Assembly (NCBI GenBank): GCA_037953625.1
Contig: CM075655.1
Location: forward strand, 118,365,001-118,429,000
Direction of reading: 5' to 3'
DNA from: Crotalaria pallida
Lineage: Eukaryota > Streptophyta > Magnoliopsida > Fabales > Fabaceae
DNA length: 64,000 nt
Shown one piece after another: positions 24,401 to 34,718 of this stretch (position 1 is the first letter of the stretch; each line of letters begins with the position of its first letter). The translations under genes and the position numbers were made by a program. The notes under the pieces are model-generated. The model searched no databases. It was not told the DNA's origin and saw only the letters and a list, made by a program, of their open reading frames with translations.

Positions 24401-26189
24401 TGAACTTTATTCTGCATAATGATCACTAACCAAAATTTATTCTGCAAATATAGATCAAGGATATGGCACTGAAGTTTTCAGGCGCTTACAAGCAGTGCAA
24501 ACCTTGCACAGGGTCCAGCAGTACCTACAAGAAAGGGCAAAGACCATATCCTGACTTTGACACCATTTCAGAAGGGGTTCCATACCCCTATATTGGAGGT
24601 GCAAGCTCAAGTTCAACTCCTGCTTGGGACTTTACAAGCTCCAATCATCCTGGTGGTAGATATATGGGGGGATTCGGTGGTGACAGAGGGCGTGACTCAA
24701 CAGCATCATTGTCAGTCTGTGATGTGGTGTTAGAAGATGAGGCTGAAGCCAAGGAGTGGATGGCACAAGTGGAGCCAGGGGTTCACATTACCTTTGTGTC
24801 TCTACCTAATGGAGGAAATGATCTCAAGAGAATTCGGTTCAGGTATGTTTAACAGATGACAAACCTTGGCCTAAGGTTTTCCACCACTAGTTTAGAGTAC
24901 CACTCAAAAATCAAACCTTCAAAAAAAGGGGGCTAAAGTTTTCCTGCTAGTAGATGTTTGATTTTTTATACTGATCAGTGATCATTAAAAGATTAAACTT
25001 TTTGAAACTAAATTGGTCTTTGATTGCTGGATTAACTCTATTCTGCATGAAGCAAGAGGTTTCTCTGTGGGAGCTTTAAGATTTAGTTTTAATATATATG
25101 TCCCTAGTTTGTGAAAGAATATGTACCTTTGAGGCCTTAAATATTAAACAAAATGTACCAGAATTTAGTAGTTAAAGACTTAATTATCATGTAGGATCAA
25201 AAGACTGACAATACTTAGCATTTGAATTTGAAGCCGGGAAATGTTTAACAAGTGGGAAGCTCAAAAATGGTGGGGTGAAAATTATGACCGCATAATGGAA
25301 CTTTACAACGTACAGAGATTCAATCGACAAGCTCTCAACACTCCTTCAAGATCCGAGGATGAGGTAATCTACAACTTTCCCCCATAGATTTATCAATGCT
25401 CCGAATGGAAAGATTCTGTTGTTTTGTAGTATCAAAATGCGGTAATGAAACCGCTTTTTGTGATCAACAAAGCTAATTTAATTTTTTTATTATCCAACAA
25501 ACAATATAGGATTCAAGATTTATCTTTGTACATTATTGTAAATTGAACAGCCAAGAGATTCTACTTACTCAAGATTAACATCTGCAAGAGAGAGTCCAAT
25601 GACCTCATCGATGAACAAGGATTGGACGCCGAGGAGTCACTACAAACCCTCAGTGAACAGAGGGTATAATAACCCCATTGAACCTTGTAATCAAGTTGGT
25701 GGTGGTAGTGGTGGTGGTGGTGTAGAATTTCATCATGCAGCATCATCCATGGAAGCATCAAGGACAACCACCTCTTCAAGAGACGAACCTTCGATTAGTA
25801 ATGCTAGTGAGGTAGAGGCTGAATGGATAGAGCAAGATGAACCAGGAGTATACATTACAATAAGGCAGCTAGCTGATGGCACGAGGGAGCTTCGACGTGT
25901 AAGATTCAGGTAAATTAAGCATGTTCATTCATTAGTCCTTAATTCTCTATAATTATTGAATTATTACGGAATCATATATATAATTTACATGTTGATAGGT
26001 TTCATTCAATTCATTAAAATTTTCAACCGAGAAGCTTTACTTTTACTTAGAACAAGATTAATTATTAAACTTTTTGATTTGACGACAATTTCTCAACTCT
26101 TTTTTTGTAGCCGGGAAAAATTTGGAGAGGTACATGCAAAGAATTGGTGGGAAGAAAACAGAGAAAGAATACAAGCTCAATACCTTTGA
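21437..26189 (+). CDS. BRX: BREVIS RADIX family protein, gene A (intact)
   Basis: BRX proteins are plant-specific polar plasma-membrane regulators of auxin flux and protophloem and root growth. Coding exons: 21437-21541, 24454-24842, 25234-25363, 25551-25909, 26111-26189 (105, 389, 130, 359, 79 nt), in phase throughout, 353 residues; Arabidopsis BRX is about the same length. The N-terminus MFTCISCTK has the paired cysteines at 4 and 7 known in the family as lipid-anchor sites. Next come KSLTTQ, IKDMALKFSGAYKQCKPCTG and RPYPDFDTISEGVPYPYIGG. BRX domain 1 is at about 136-191 (EWMAQVEPGVHITFVSLPNG to ENYDRIMELYNV) and domain 2 at about 299-353 (EWIEQDEPGVYITIRQLADG to ENRERIQAQYL). All splice sites are GT/AG. 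It is flanked by its own duplicates downstream. I see no lesion, and it is probably functional. Confidence 0.95.
21778..21849. mobile_element. Minimal Stowaway-like MITE, 72 bp, in intron 1 of BRX gene A
   Basis: Flanked by TA, it is almost entirely terminal inverted repeat: ctctctccggtctttattac at the left and 'taataaagaccgaagggag' at the right, with a short CT-rich centre. Confidence 0.75.
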
Positions 26190-26345
26190 ATTGTTATTTT
26201 CCTAATTAAGAACATGCAAAGAATTGGTGGGAGAAGAGCAAAGAGAGAATTCAAGCTCAATACCTTAATTAGAAGTGTTCTTGTCTTCAAGAACATGCAA
26301 AGAATTGGTGGGGAAAAAAATGAGAATACTAATTCAATACCTTTC
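26133..26345 (+). repeat. 80-bp tandem repeat, three copies, spanning the BRX-A stop codon
   Basis: Units start at 26133, 26213 and 26294 with catgcaaagaattggtggg. Copy 1 is the last part of coding exon 5 (HAKNWWEENRERIQAQYL and stop). Copy 2 could encode HAKNWWEKSKERIQAQYLN and a TAG (26213-26272). Copy 3 is decayed. Because the period is 80-81 bp, copies 2 and 3 are out of frame with the gene and fall in its 3' UTR. Each extra copy is preceded by a pyrimidine-rich stretch and AG. Confidence 0.9.
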
Positions 26346-26714
26346 AGTGTTCATTGCCATAAAATAGTGGATGTCCAAATCAGATGGAATCCCCAATTTT
26401 GTTTTAGATATTATTGTAGTATGATTCTAGATTTTGGAATATGATTCCAAATTCTGGAGTAGAGATCTACATAGAAAACTAATTTTCAAAAGTTGTTGAT
26501 GATCTCTGGCATTAATTAAATTGATACCGTGTGCCTCAAACAGTGCATATTCTTTTTATTTAGCCCTCATTAGGATCATGAGGTTTTCTTTGATCATATA
26601 TTCATCCTTTTCTCTTGTCTTAATTTCTCTTCTTTTTTCCTCCCCTTTGGATGATATAGCCATCATAGTTGTCGTAGCAACTAAGTTATGGTTTCTTAAG
26701 ATCACTCAAGCATG

Positions 26715-27859
26715 TAAGTTTTCATTTTCAACTATTATTATAACTATAATTGTGACTCTCTATTTCATTTTACTTTTTATTAATTATGAATGTGACTAAA
26801 TATTTTTTATATAATTTTATCCTTGTCTGAGTGTATCTAGCAAGAAAAGAAGAGGGATTTTTTTTTTTTATCATCTTCAAATTATCTAACGTTAAAAATT
26901 CGTGGGAGGGATAATTTGATGTTCCATGGATAAATGCGTTGGGAGCAATAGCCAATAAGAAAGTGTCATGTGGCAGTTGATGGAAGAACTAACGGATTAA
27001 CTGACGGAGAGATTAATAAATTAATCGAGAAAGGAAATAACGCGATGTCATTTTGATCTATGGAAAATTTAATTGATTTCAAAAAAATTTTAGGGACTAA
27101 TTTGATACCATATATAACTTTAAAGACCTGATGTACTATAACTCTTAAAAAAAACGATTTTAATATTTTTATTTGAATATTATAAAGATATTTTTATCTA
27201 TTTAATTAAAATGCTAAAATAGTATGAAATGAACCTATTTATACTTTATAATATTTGATTTTACGTAGGATAAAAATAAATTCTGCTTTTTAAAAAAAAT
27301 TACGCAAAAATATTGGAACATCACTTTCGTTATCGATCTATCAATCTTAAAGCATGAATTTGATGCTTACCAATCCCACTCTAGTCAGAATTTTCTCGAA
27401 ATATTTCCTATTAATATTAATGCATGAAGTTGATATTGACAATCCCAAATCAACCCGAGTTTTCTCAAAACGTTTCACAATCATAACACTTGAAATTCAC
27501 GTTATTAATGCAAGAAGTTAATGTTGCCAGCCCACCATAGCCAAAATTTTCTAGAAACGTTTCCTGTCAACCTTAACGCATGAAGTTGATGTTGACAACC
27601 ACACATCATCCCGAGTTTTCTTGAACGTTTCCTCTCAATCTTAACACTTGAAGTTCACGCTATTAATGCAAGAAGTTAATGTTGCCGACCCCACCCCAGC
27701 CAGAATATGCTCAAAACGTTTTATGTCAACCTTAATGCATGAAGTTGTTGTTGTCGACTCCATTGCAATCCGAATTTTCTCAAAAAGTTTCCTGTCAATC
27801 TTAACCCTAGAAGTTCATGCTATTATAATTATAATTACACTTGAAATTTCTTGTTAATG
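26715..27859. repeat. Large tandem duplication, copy 1 (about 1.15 kb)
   Basis: It starts 'aagttttcattttcaactat', and the same sequence resumes at 27860 (aagttttcaatttcaacaat). Shared landmarks include 'attaattatgaatgtgac', 'agaagagggattttttt', 'tcttcaaattat' and the minisatellite at its 3' end. It lacks the two transposons found in copy 2 and so shows their empty sites. Confidence 0.85.
27345..27830. repeat. Degenerate minisatellite, about 60-70 bp period
   Basis: Repeating phrases are 'cttaa(a/c)gcatgaagttgatgttgacaa', 'ccca', 'ttttctcgaaacgtttcctgtcaa', alternating with 'cttgaagttcacgctattaatgcaagaagttaatg'. The same array continues in copy 2 at 29236-29473 and 30183-30430. The short open frame across it is a by-product of the repeat. 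Confidence 0.75.
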
Positions 27860-28520
27860 TAAGTTTTCAATTTCAACAATTATTATAATTATAATTGTGA
27901 ATCCCTATTTCATTTTACATTTTATTAATTATGAATGTCACTCAATATATTTTATATGATCTAATCCATGTCTGCATGTATCTAGCAAGAGAAGAAGAGG
28001 GATTTTTTTTCATCTTCAAATTATTCAATGGTTAAAAATTCAAGCAAGGGATAATCCATCCGGTGTTTCGTAAAAGGTTGGGAGAGATACCAATGAATAA
28101 GTGTCACGTGGCGGTTGATAGAGGGACTAACAGATTAACTGATAAAGGGACTAACAAATTAACTTATGGAGAGACTAACGTGATGTCATTTTGATTTTTT
28201 GGGAGTTATTTGATTTCAAAAATCTTTTAGGGACTAATTTGATGCCATATGTATCTTTGGAGACATGATATACTATTATCTCTTAAAGGAAAAATGCATT
28301 TTAATATTTTTATTTGAATATTATAAAAATAATTTTTATATGAATATTATAAAAATAATTTCATCTATTAAAGTAAATGCTAAACTGGTATGAAATGGAC
28401 TTATTTATACTGTATAATATTTTATTTTATATATGTAGGATTATAATATAATTATGCTTTTTTAAAAATAATTTTACGCAAAAGTATTGAAATATCACAC
28501 TTGTTCTCTATCAAATCTTA

Positions 28521-29235
28521 CACTTTGTTTGGTATTGGAGAAAATGGGTGGAAAGAAAATGGAAGAAGAAATTTTAGAGAGAAAACTCAATTTTCTTTTG
28601 TTTGTTTCAAGAGAGAATAGAAGAATAAGTATAGGACTCACCAAAAAAGTTTTCTCTCCAAAAGTGGGAAAAGAATGGAGAGAAAAGAATCTTTTATGCT
28701 CCGGACAAAAATACCCTTTTCTTACTTGTCTCATAACATATTTTCTATGTATTTTTTTCATTCGCATTCATTAACCATTTTTTCTAGCGTAATATCTTTA
28801 GTATTGCCTTTTTTTATTAACTTTTTCTGTAAACTTTTAGTTAACGTTCTAATCAGTTAAAAAAAATGAAATATTCTAATAATATATATTGCCTTTTAAA
28901 ACATAAATTATATAAAAAAATTTATACGTAATAGAAATATTCCAAGCTTAGTCTTATTGAACAAAAAATTTATTAGTTTAATATGTTTAATGATAGAAAA
29001 TTTAATTTAATATATATTTCTATTATGTTTTTTGACAAATTTATTGGTTTCTCTCTTCTCACTTTTCTCTCCAACCAAACAAAAGTAAAGAAAATTAAAC
29101 TCAAATTTTCTTTCTTTCTCATTTCTTCACATTTTCTCTCGTACCAAGCAACCACAAAATCTACTCATTTTTTCACAATAATTTTTCTTCCCAATTTCTC
29201 TATTCTCATTTTCTTTCAAGCTACCGGACAAAGCC
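28521..29235. mobile_element. PIF/Harbinger (Tourist)-like non-autonomous element, 715 bp
   Basis: The inverted ends are of the form CACTTTGTTTGGTATTGGAG at the left and CTACCGGACAAAGCC at the right. It is flanked by a 3-bp TTA duplication (28518-28520 and 29236-29238). Tandem copy 1 carries the uninterrupted site 'atcttaaagcatgaa' near 27347. The paired GA-rich and CT-rich halves are mirror images. The open frames inside it (for example 28487-28774) are on both strands and not coding. Confidence 0.75.
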
Positions 29236-29473
29236 TTAAAGCGTGAAGTTGATATTTGCCAACCCCACCACCGCAAGAATTTTCTAGAAATATTACCTAA
29301 CAATTTTAACGCATGAAGTTGATGTTGGCAACCCCATATCATATCAGTCCGAGTTTTCTCGAAACGATTCCCGTTAATCTTAACACTTGAAGTTCACGCT
29401 ATTAAAGCAAGAAGTTAATGTTGCCAGCCTCACCCAACCAGAATTTTCTCAAAATGTTTCCTGCCAACTGTAA

Positions 29474-30182
29474 TGGAAACCATATTTTAAAATTAAGACA
29501 TGATTATGTCTTAATTCTGGAGGTGGTGAGTCTTACTTATCTGATAAGAATGTAACCTGACTTCAACTTGGACCATACTTATCATTTAATTTATTCATAG
29601 ACTTCATATTTGAATTATTCATGTTGTTGACCACTATCGTAAGTATGTTTAATACAACTTTTTATAGGCGTGTCATATACATTAAAAAAATTATAACCAA
29701 ATTGAAAGAAAAAAGGGATAATAAATCTTTAAACACATCTCATCAATATTGTTTAGCTCAATATATATCTAACATTATTATCTTATTTTCTACTAACAGG
29801 TCTATTTGGTGCCAAGCAACATCTAACTTCCAACTATTTCACTCATGTTTTGGACTTCTCTTTTAATCAACTGCAAGGACATCTTAAAAGACTATGCCGC
29901 TGTTTGTTAATAGTTTCTCTATTTTGTGCATTTGCAATGCAAGGTTTAACCAATATGGTTTTGGTCCTTTTTTGGCTGTATGTATATTGGTTCAGACTTA
30001 TAAATAGTTATTATATGTCGTATCTTTCTTTCCACAAATTTTTGCAACGTAAACTATTTTTATAACACCAGATTTATATATTTAAAATACATAATTTATG
30101 CCATAATATGTAAACTTACATTCCTGTTACCATAAAAGATTTTTCAGAATTGAGCCGTGCATCGCACGGGTCTATTAGCTAG
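29474..30182 (+). mobile_element. Helitron-like non-autonomous element, about 709 bp
   Basis: The 3' end has the hairpin ccgtgcatcgcacgg followed about 10 bp later by CTAG and then T (30183), which is the CTRR-type Helitron terminus. It is inserted between A and T: flanks 'ctgtaa' and 'tgcatgaag' join to give the sequence seen in related repeat units. The 5' end reads TG instead of the usual TC, so it is degenerate or the boundary is off by a base. No Rep/helicase is present. Confidence 0.7.
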
Positions 30183-30467
30183 TGCATGAAGTTGTTGCTG
30201 TCAACCCCATCCCAATCAAAATTTACTCCAAACGTTTCCCGTCAATCTTAACACTTGAAGTTCACGCTATTAATGTAAGAAGTTAATGTTGTCAGCCCCA
30301 CCGCAACCAAAATTTTCGCAAAACGTTTTCTGCCAACTGTAATGCATGAAGTTCTTCTGTCAGCCCTGTGCCAATCTGAATTTTCTCGAAACGCTTCCTG
30401 TCCATCTTAATGCGTGAAGTTAACACTATGAACCCCACCAATCCCACCCTCATCCCCACTCCATGGA

Positions 30468-30475
30468 TATAAATA
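30468..30475 (+). promoter_or_regulatory. TATA box-like site upstream of pseudogene P1
   Basis: TATAAATA followed by a CT-rich leader (30490-30545), as at gene A (18068). It may be the remnant promoter of P1; the match to gene A outside these features is weak. Confidence 0.35.
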
Positions 30476-30776
30476 CAACAACCCCGATTGCTATCTCCAT
30501 CCTCTTTATCTTCTATGTAAACACCTCTCCTCCCTCCTTCTTTCGTTGTGTTACATAAAATACTTCTAATGCTATGCTCTTGTGAAATTCAGATCTATAT
30601 CTTTGAATTAATTATTTAAATTTCTTTCTTATAAAAAAAAAATTCTAGCTTCCCTAGTTTTGTCATTTGCATTTTATTTAATTCTCAAAATAAATATACG
30701 ATTGAATCTTATTTCCATCAGACTAACTTATTGCAGTTGTAGGCAATATTTTGGCTGTTTATATAACATGCTCAAA

Positions 30777-30881
30777 GCCAAGCTCACAGCTCAATTGGTT
30801 TGCTGATTCTCAGCTTACCAAGTTGATGCTAGTTCGAGCCGGCATCTTCACAGTTCACACCACATTCCAATTCCATCATCA
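30777..30881 (+). mobile_element. tRNA-derived SINE, 105 bp
   Basis: It has an A-box-like 'agctcaattggttt' and a B-box-like 'agttcgagccgg'. A perfect 16-bp target duplication atataacatgctcaaa flanks it (30761-30776 and 30882-30897). The tail is 'ccatcatca', not poly-A. It sits between the P1 promoter-like region and P1 exon 2. Confidence 0.8.
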
Positions 30882-31201
30882 ATATAACATGCTCAAATTT
30901 TACGTGTTGGTAGTATTAAAAGATTAAAAAAGACTATTATATTTTTAATCAACATGTTAAATTAAAAGTGGTTATTTTTTCTCTATTTCATTATATTGTA
31001 GTCTCTTTCTAACTAGATAAAAAGATGAGAAACTATTTAGATTTCATTAGAAACAAACTCATTTTATATTTCTCCTACTTGAAAAGGTAGGATTTATGGT
31101 TTTCTATGCATATACACATAGATATGCTATATTTATATATAAAACGGAATCATTATTATTCTCACAATGACAACTAATTAAAATTTATAATACATTCACA
31201 G

Positions 31202-31460
31202 ATAAATGATATGGCATGGGAGTTTTTAAATAGTTGCAAGTATTGTAAACCTTGCACAAGGTCCAACGCTATCTATAAAAAAAGACAAAAACCATATCCT
31301 GATTTTGACACCATATTTGGAGGTGCAAGCTCAAGTTCGAATTTTGTCTGTGACTATTCTGATCATTCCAATGCTTTACGTATTGAGGACTAGATGGAAG
31401 TCTGGCCCCTAGAAGGCAAGGCTCATCAACAATGGCCATTTGAACCAGGTATGTTTAATT
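31202..31460 (+). pseudogene. BRX pseudogene P1: exon 2 fragment
   Basis: After an acceptor (acattcacag) the exon reads INDMAWEFLNSCKYCKPCT, YKKRQKPYPDFDTIFGGA and SSSSNF. This corresponds to the start of gene A exon 2 (IKDMALKFSGAYKQCKPCTG, KKGQRPYPDFDTISEG). It stops at 31391-31393, well before the BRX domain. A donor-like 'caggtatgttta' at 31447 matches the donor of gene A exon 2 (24841), so the middle of the exon, including BRX domain 1, is deleted or unrecognisable. No exon 1 is seen between the TATA-like site at 30468 and this exon. It is more like gene A than gene C. Confidence 0.85.
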
Positions 31461-31626
31461 TTTTTTTAGAAAAGGAAAATATATTAAAGACCAAGAGGCG
31501 AGTATGAATGATACTCTAATACCTCAGGCCACCAAAGAAAAACCAGTACAAAAAACAGTTAACAGTAGCCAAGCAAATCATGCTTATGGCAGCAAACAAA
31601 GTTAGTACTATAGAAACCTACAAACA
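31461..31626 (-). mobile_element. 5'-truncated LINE insertion in P1
   Basis: A 166-bp insertion begins with poly-T on the plus strand (a poly-A tail on the minus strand). It is flanked by an 18-bp direct repeat aaccaggtatgtttaatt (31443-31460 and 31627-31644) that duplicates the P1 splice-donor region. The size and structure fit an L1-type 3' end. Confidence 0.7.
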
Positions 31627-32291
31627 AACCAGGTATGTTTAATTAGTAATTAATAATATCCTTAAATTTTTTCCCCACACCAAAAGTTAGATAAACTTAG
31701 AAGTAGGTAGCTTTGCAAACAACTTCACAACTACTTTGAGGTTTGCAAATGAACAACTCCATCAAGTTAATTTTTTTTTTTTTAACAAAATCAATTTTGA
31801 AAATAAGTTCTTTGTGTTATTTAATTCAAATTTGGTTTATTGAGGATATTTGGGAAAGTTTTTTCTATAATCAAAATATTGATATGTTTGGATACTTTAC
31901 TTTGAATAGAGTTGATTATAATACTATTTTATAATTGATACACTAAAATAACACTTTAAAGTATTTTTGTGGACATTAGAACTAAAATCAAAAGTTAAAA
32001 ATGATAGTATTGTACGTATGTGGTGATTTTGATAAAGTGATACTAAAATACCAAGTATTACAACATTTTATAATCCACCATCCCACTTTATTAATTTATG
32101 AATAAAGATAATATTTTTATATAATATCCAAAAAACTCAAATATTTTTATATAATATCAAAACAAAATAATTCATTGTTACTATTCCATTGAAAGAAAGT
32201 GATTGTCTCAACTTATTCTCACATTCATCCATCATATGATTTTGTTCTTTATTTTGTGTTGGATTTTTGTTTCTTCACTAACCATTTGAAG

Positions 32292-33025
32292 CTGGGTAGT
32301 CGATCGCGGCGCTATCGCTTGCGTAAGAGTGGAGGTGTTCAGCATCTTCCCGCGACAGCATGGCTGGTAGCGGTGGGGTTGGCCGTCGCGTTCGGTAGCG
32401 GTGGGATAGCAGCGTTTTCATGGTGGAATTGCAGGATGAAGCGGCGCTAGGGGGTTCTGCAACAATGGAACCCTATTTTTTTTTTAAGGGCAAAGGCGAT
32501 TTTGCCCTTAATTTTAAATGGGCAAAGTCGATTTTGCCCTCAATTTTAAAGAGAAAAAACCCAAATTACCCTTATTTTTAATGTTGAAAAACCCAAACTA
32601 CCCTTAAATTTCTTTGTCAACGTAACACTGATACATCTCTTCTCCAGCCAGGCTAGTTTCTTCCCTTCTCCAACCAGGCTAGTTTCTTCCCCCAATTCTT
32701 TGAAGCTCATGGCCTCATCTCTTCTCTAGCGGCTAGTTTCTTCCCCCAGCCATGATGCCATTGTTGCATTGCTGAAGCCTTATAGGCTTACACTTAATTT
32801 ATTTATACTTTATATGTTATGAATTTTTTTATTATGATGAATTTCTTATTATCAATTGTGAATGTGTCTTTTATTTGTTGTATGTATTTTAGTACTTTTC
32901 AGTATTTACATGTGTAGGTATAAATTTTTTCAAGGTTATCTAGCGGTCATCCCGCAATCCGCTATCCCGCTATAGCATTTTTGGGGTCGACCGCAATGCT
33001 CCGCTATCCGCAATTGATTACCCAG
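32292..33025. mobile_element. Non-autonomous hAT-like element, 734 bp
   Basis: The inverted ends are CTGGGTAGTCGATCGCGGCG and, at the right, 'gcaattgattacccag'. It is flanked by a perfect 8-bp duplication atttgaag (32284-32291 and 33026-33033), the size typical of hAT. Gene C has the empty site (ctatttgaagctaagccc, about 48096). The interior is GC-richer than its surroundings and has repeated 'gattttgccct' phrases. No transposase is present. Confidence 0.8.
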
Positions 33026-33321
33026 ATTTGAAGTCAAGCCCTCTTGAAAAAGTCATTATTTGTTGTTGTTGTTGTGCAGGTAAAAAAAATGGAAAACAAA
33101 GATATTTACTTGCATTTTGTCTAAGAGGCAAATTGTTAAAAGAGGAAAGGGCAGAAGGTGTGCCACATGAGAGTGGCACAACAACTTCAACAAACAAAAG
33201 CATCTCACCGCAGGTTTCTCAATCCCACCGTACCTTCATCTTCTATGAATTTAGCTTTTTGGTGTTTTTTTCTATTTTAGTAAATATAAACAATGAAATA
33301 TGTTTATACAAAACATGGTAG

Positions 33322-33773
33322 TGTAAGATTTTATATCTTAGTATGTCTCATGTGATGTGCATGTGACATGTATTGAATTGTGTTTAGTAAATAATTAATT
33401 AAATCTTAATGGGCTAAATCATATTTAGATAATAAGGGGATTGTTTCTAAAGGCCCATTAGCTTGATGTAAGCCAATGGATAAGAGATAAGGGTTTTACC
33501 TATTTATGAGAAACAGGTCCTGTTCCTGGCGATAACGTATTCTCTCTTTTACCATCACATAACGATACAGAAAGAATAGTAGAGAAGGCAAAGGAATAGA
33601 AACCTTGTTTCCTGGCTTTTGGTCAAAGGACGTTGGAGATCTCTCTCAAGTATAGCAATGGATAGAGGTTAGTAATTATATTCTCTTATCATCTCTATAA
33701 CACGTGAAAGTCATATAATTTCAAGATCCCTATTGTTGTAGTTGTAACGAATAAATTAAAACTACAACTTATA
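33322..33773 (+). repeat. 5' LTR of the copia element
   Basis: It starts TGTAAGATTTTATATC and ends AAACTACAACTTATA, so the terminal dinucleotides are TG...TA and not TG...CA, in both LTRs. It has the same length as the 3' LTR. Confidence 0.93.
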
Positions 33774-33775
33774 TG

Positions 33776-33788
33776 TGGTATCAGAGCC
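33776..33788 (+). other. Primer binding site (initiator-Met tRNA type)
   Basis: TGGTATCAGAGCC lies 2 bp after the 5' LTR. It is complementary to the 3' end of plant initiator methionine tRNA, the usual primer of copia elements. Confidence 0.9.
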
Positions 33789-34718
33789 AAAGGTTGAGAA
33801 ATTCATGATTTTCCAATTAAAATTTTGTAATGTGGTATGAACCCTAATTATTGTATTTAGGGATATTATGGTTTCCGCGAAAGTGTTATTTTCATACCTA
33901 TTAGAAATATTTATTTGTCCAATTAACTTTTGAAAATCAATATATAGAATTTGATTTCGTATTACTGTTCATCAACAGTAATGAAAAATCGTTGATTGGA
34001 AAACCGAAAGTATGAGTTTGATAAAATCGTGAATTGGAAAACCGAAAGTATTGGAAAACCGATAGTACGAGTTTGATTACGTAGTGAATTTAATTTCCTA
34101 TTCTGTTTCCATTTAGAACTCAAGTAGTTCACGGTTTCTATTATATTTTATTTATGTTTCCGTACATGCATTATGTATAATAATTAAATTAGATATATTA
34201 TGCATCTATGAATTGATAGTTTATTGTAAAATTATATCATGGATTGATTTAAATTAATGTATGATAGGTTAGTTAATCACCAAAGTGGTCGAACCTGAAA
34301 AGTTAAATTAATTCTAAATCATATAATAGTTAATTTCAATTACTCATAGATGATGCTATAAACGTACAACATGATGATTTGTTGTTATATGAGTCATTGA
34401 GTTTATTGTTATAAGGCATTTATGGATCACCCAAAGGTAAATTAGTTGTTCTTATGATTAATAAACATGATTGAAGGTAATGCATGTGCATCACTGTTAT
34501 ATTTATTTCCAAAGATAATAAATATTTAATTCTTGCATGTTGCATTACCCATTATTGATTATTGTATTAGCATCATTATGTTTAACGTTGTATATTAATG
34601 TATACCCAAAGGAAAAACATTAGTATATATTAAATGGAATACATTATATGTATAGCATGTAACTTAAGTATCAAAACACTAATAAAATTTTTGTTATGCA
34701 GTACTTGTTCCAAATTTT

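Larger units (their letters stand above)
27860..30430. repeat. Large tandem duplication, copy 2, with two insertions
   Basis: Homologous to 26715-27859 but split by a Harbinger-like element (28521-29235) and a Helitron-like element (29474-30182). After the Helitron the minisatellite continues to about 30430. Confidence 0.8.

Noticed and set aside
27345..27830. Repeat-spacer appearance of the 60-70-bp minisatellite
   Set aside because: The 'spacers' are themselves repeated and degenerate; it is a minisatellite duplicated in tandem, not a CRISPR array.
28487..29342. Several overlapping open frames on both strands
   Set aside because: They lie in the Harbinger-like MITE, whose GA-rich and CT-rich mirror halves leave long stop-free stretches.
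32199..32450. 83-residue open frame with a Gly/Ala-rich end
   Set aside because: It crosses the boundary of the hAT-like element (32292), so it is not a resident gene.
33028..33321. 97-residue open frame starting MKSSPLEKVIICCCCC
   Set aside because: It is a by-product of the P2 leader intron, the frame-shifted exon 1 and the start of intron 1; the in-frame end (HESGTTTSTNKSISPQ) belongs to the BRX pseudogene.
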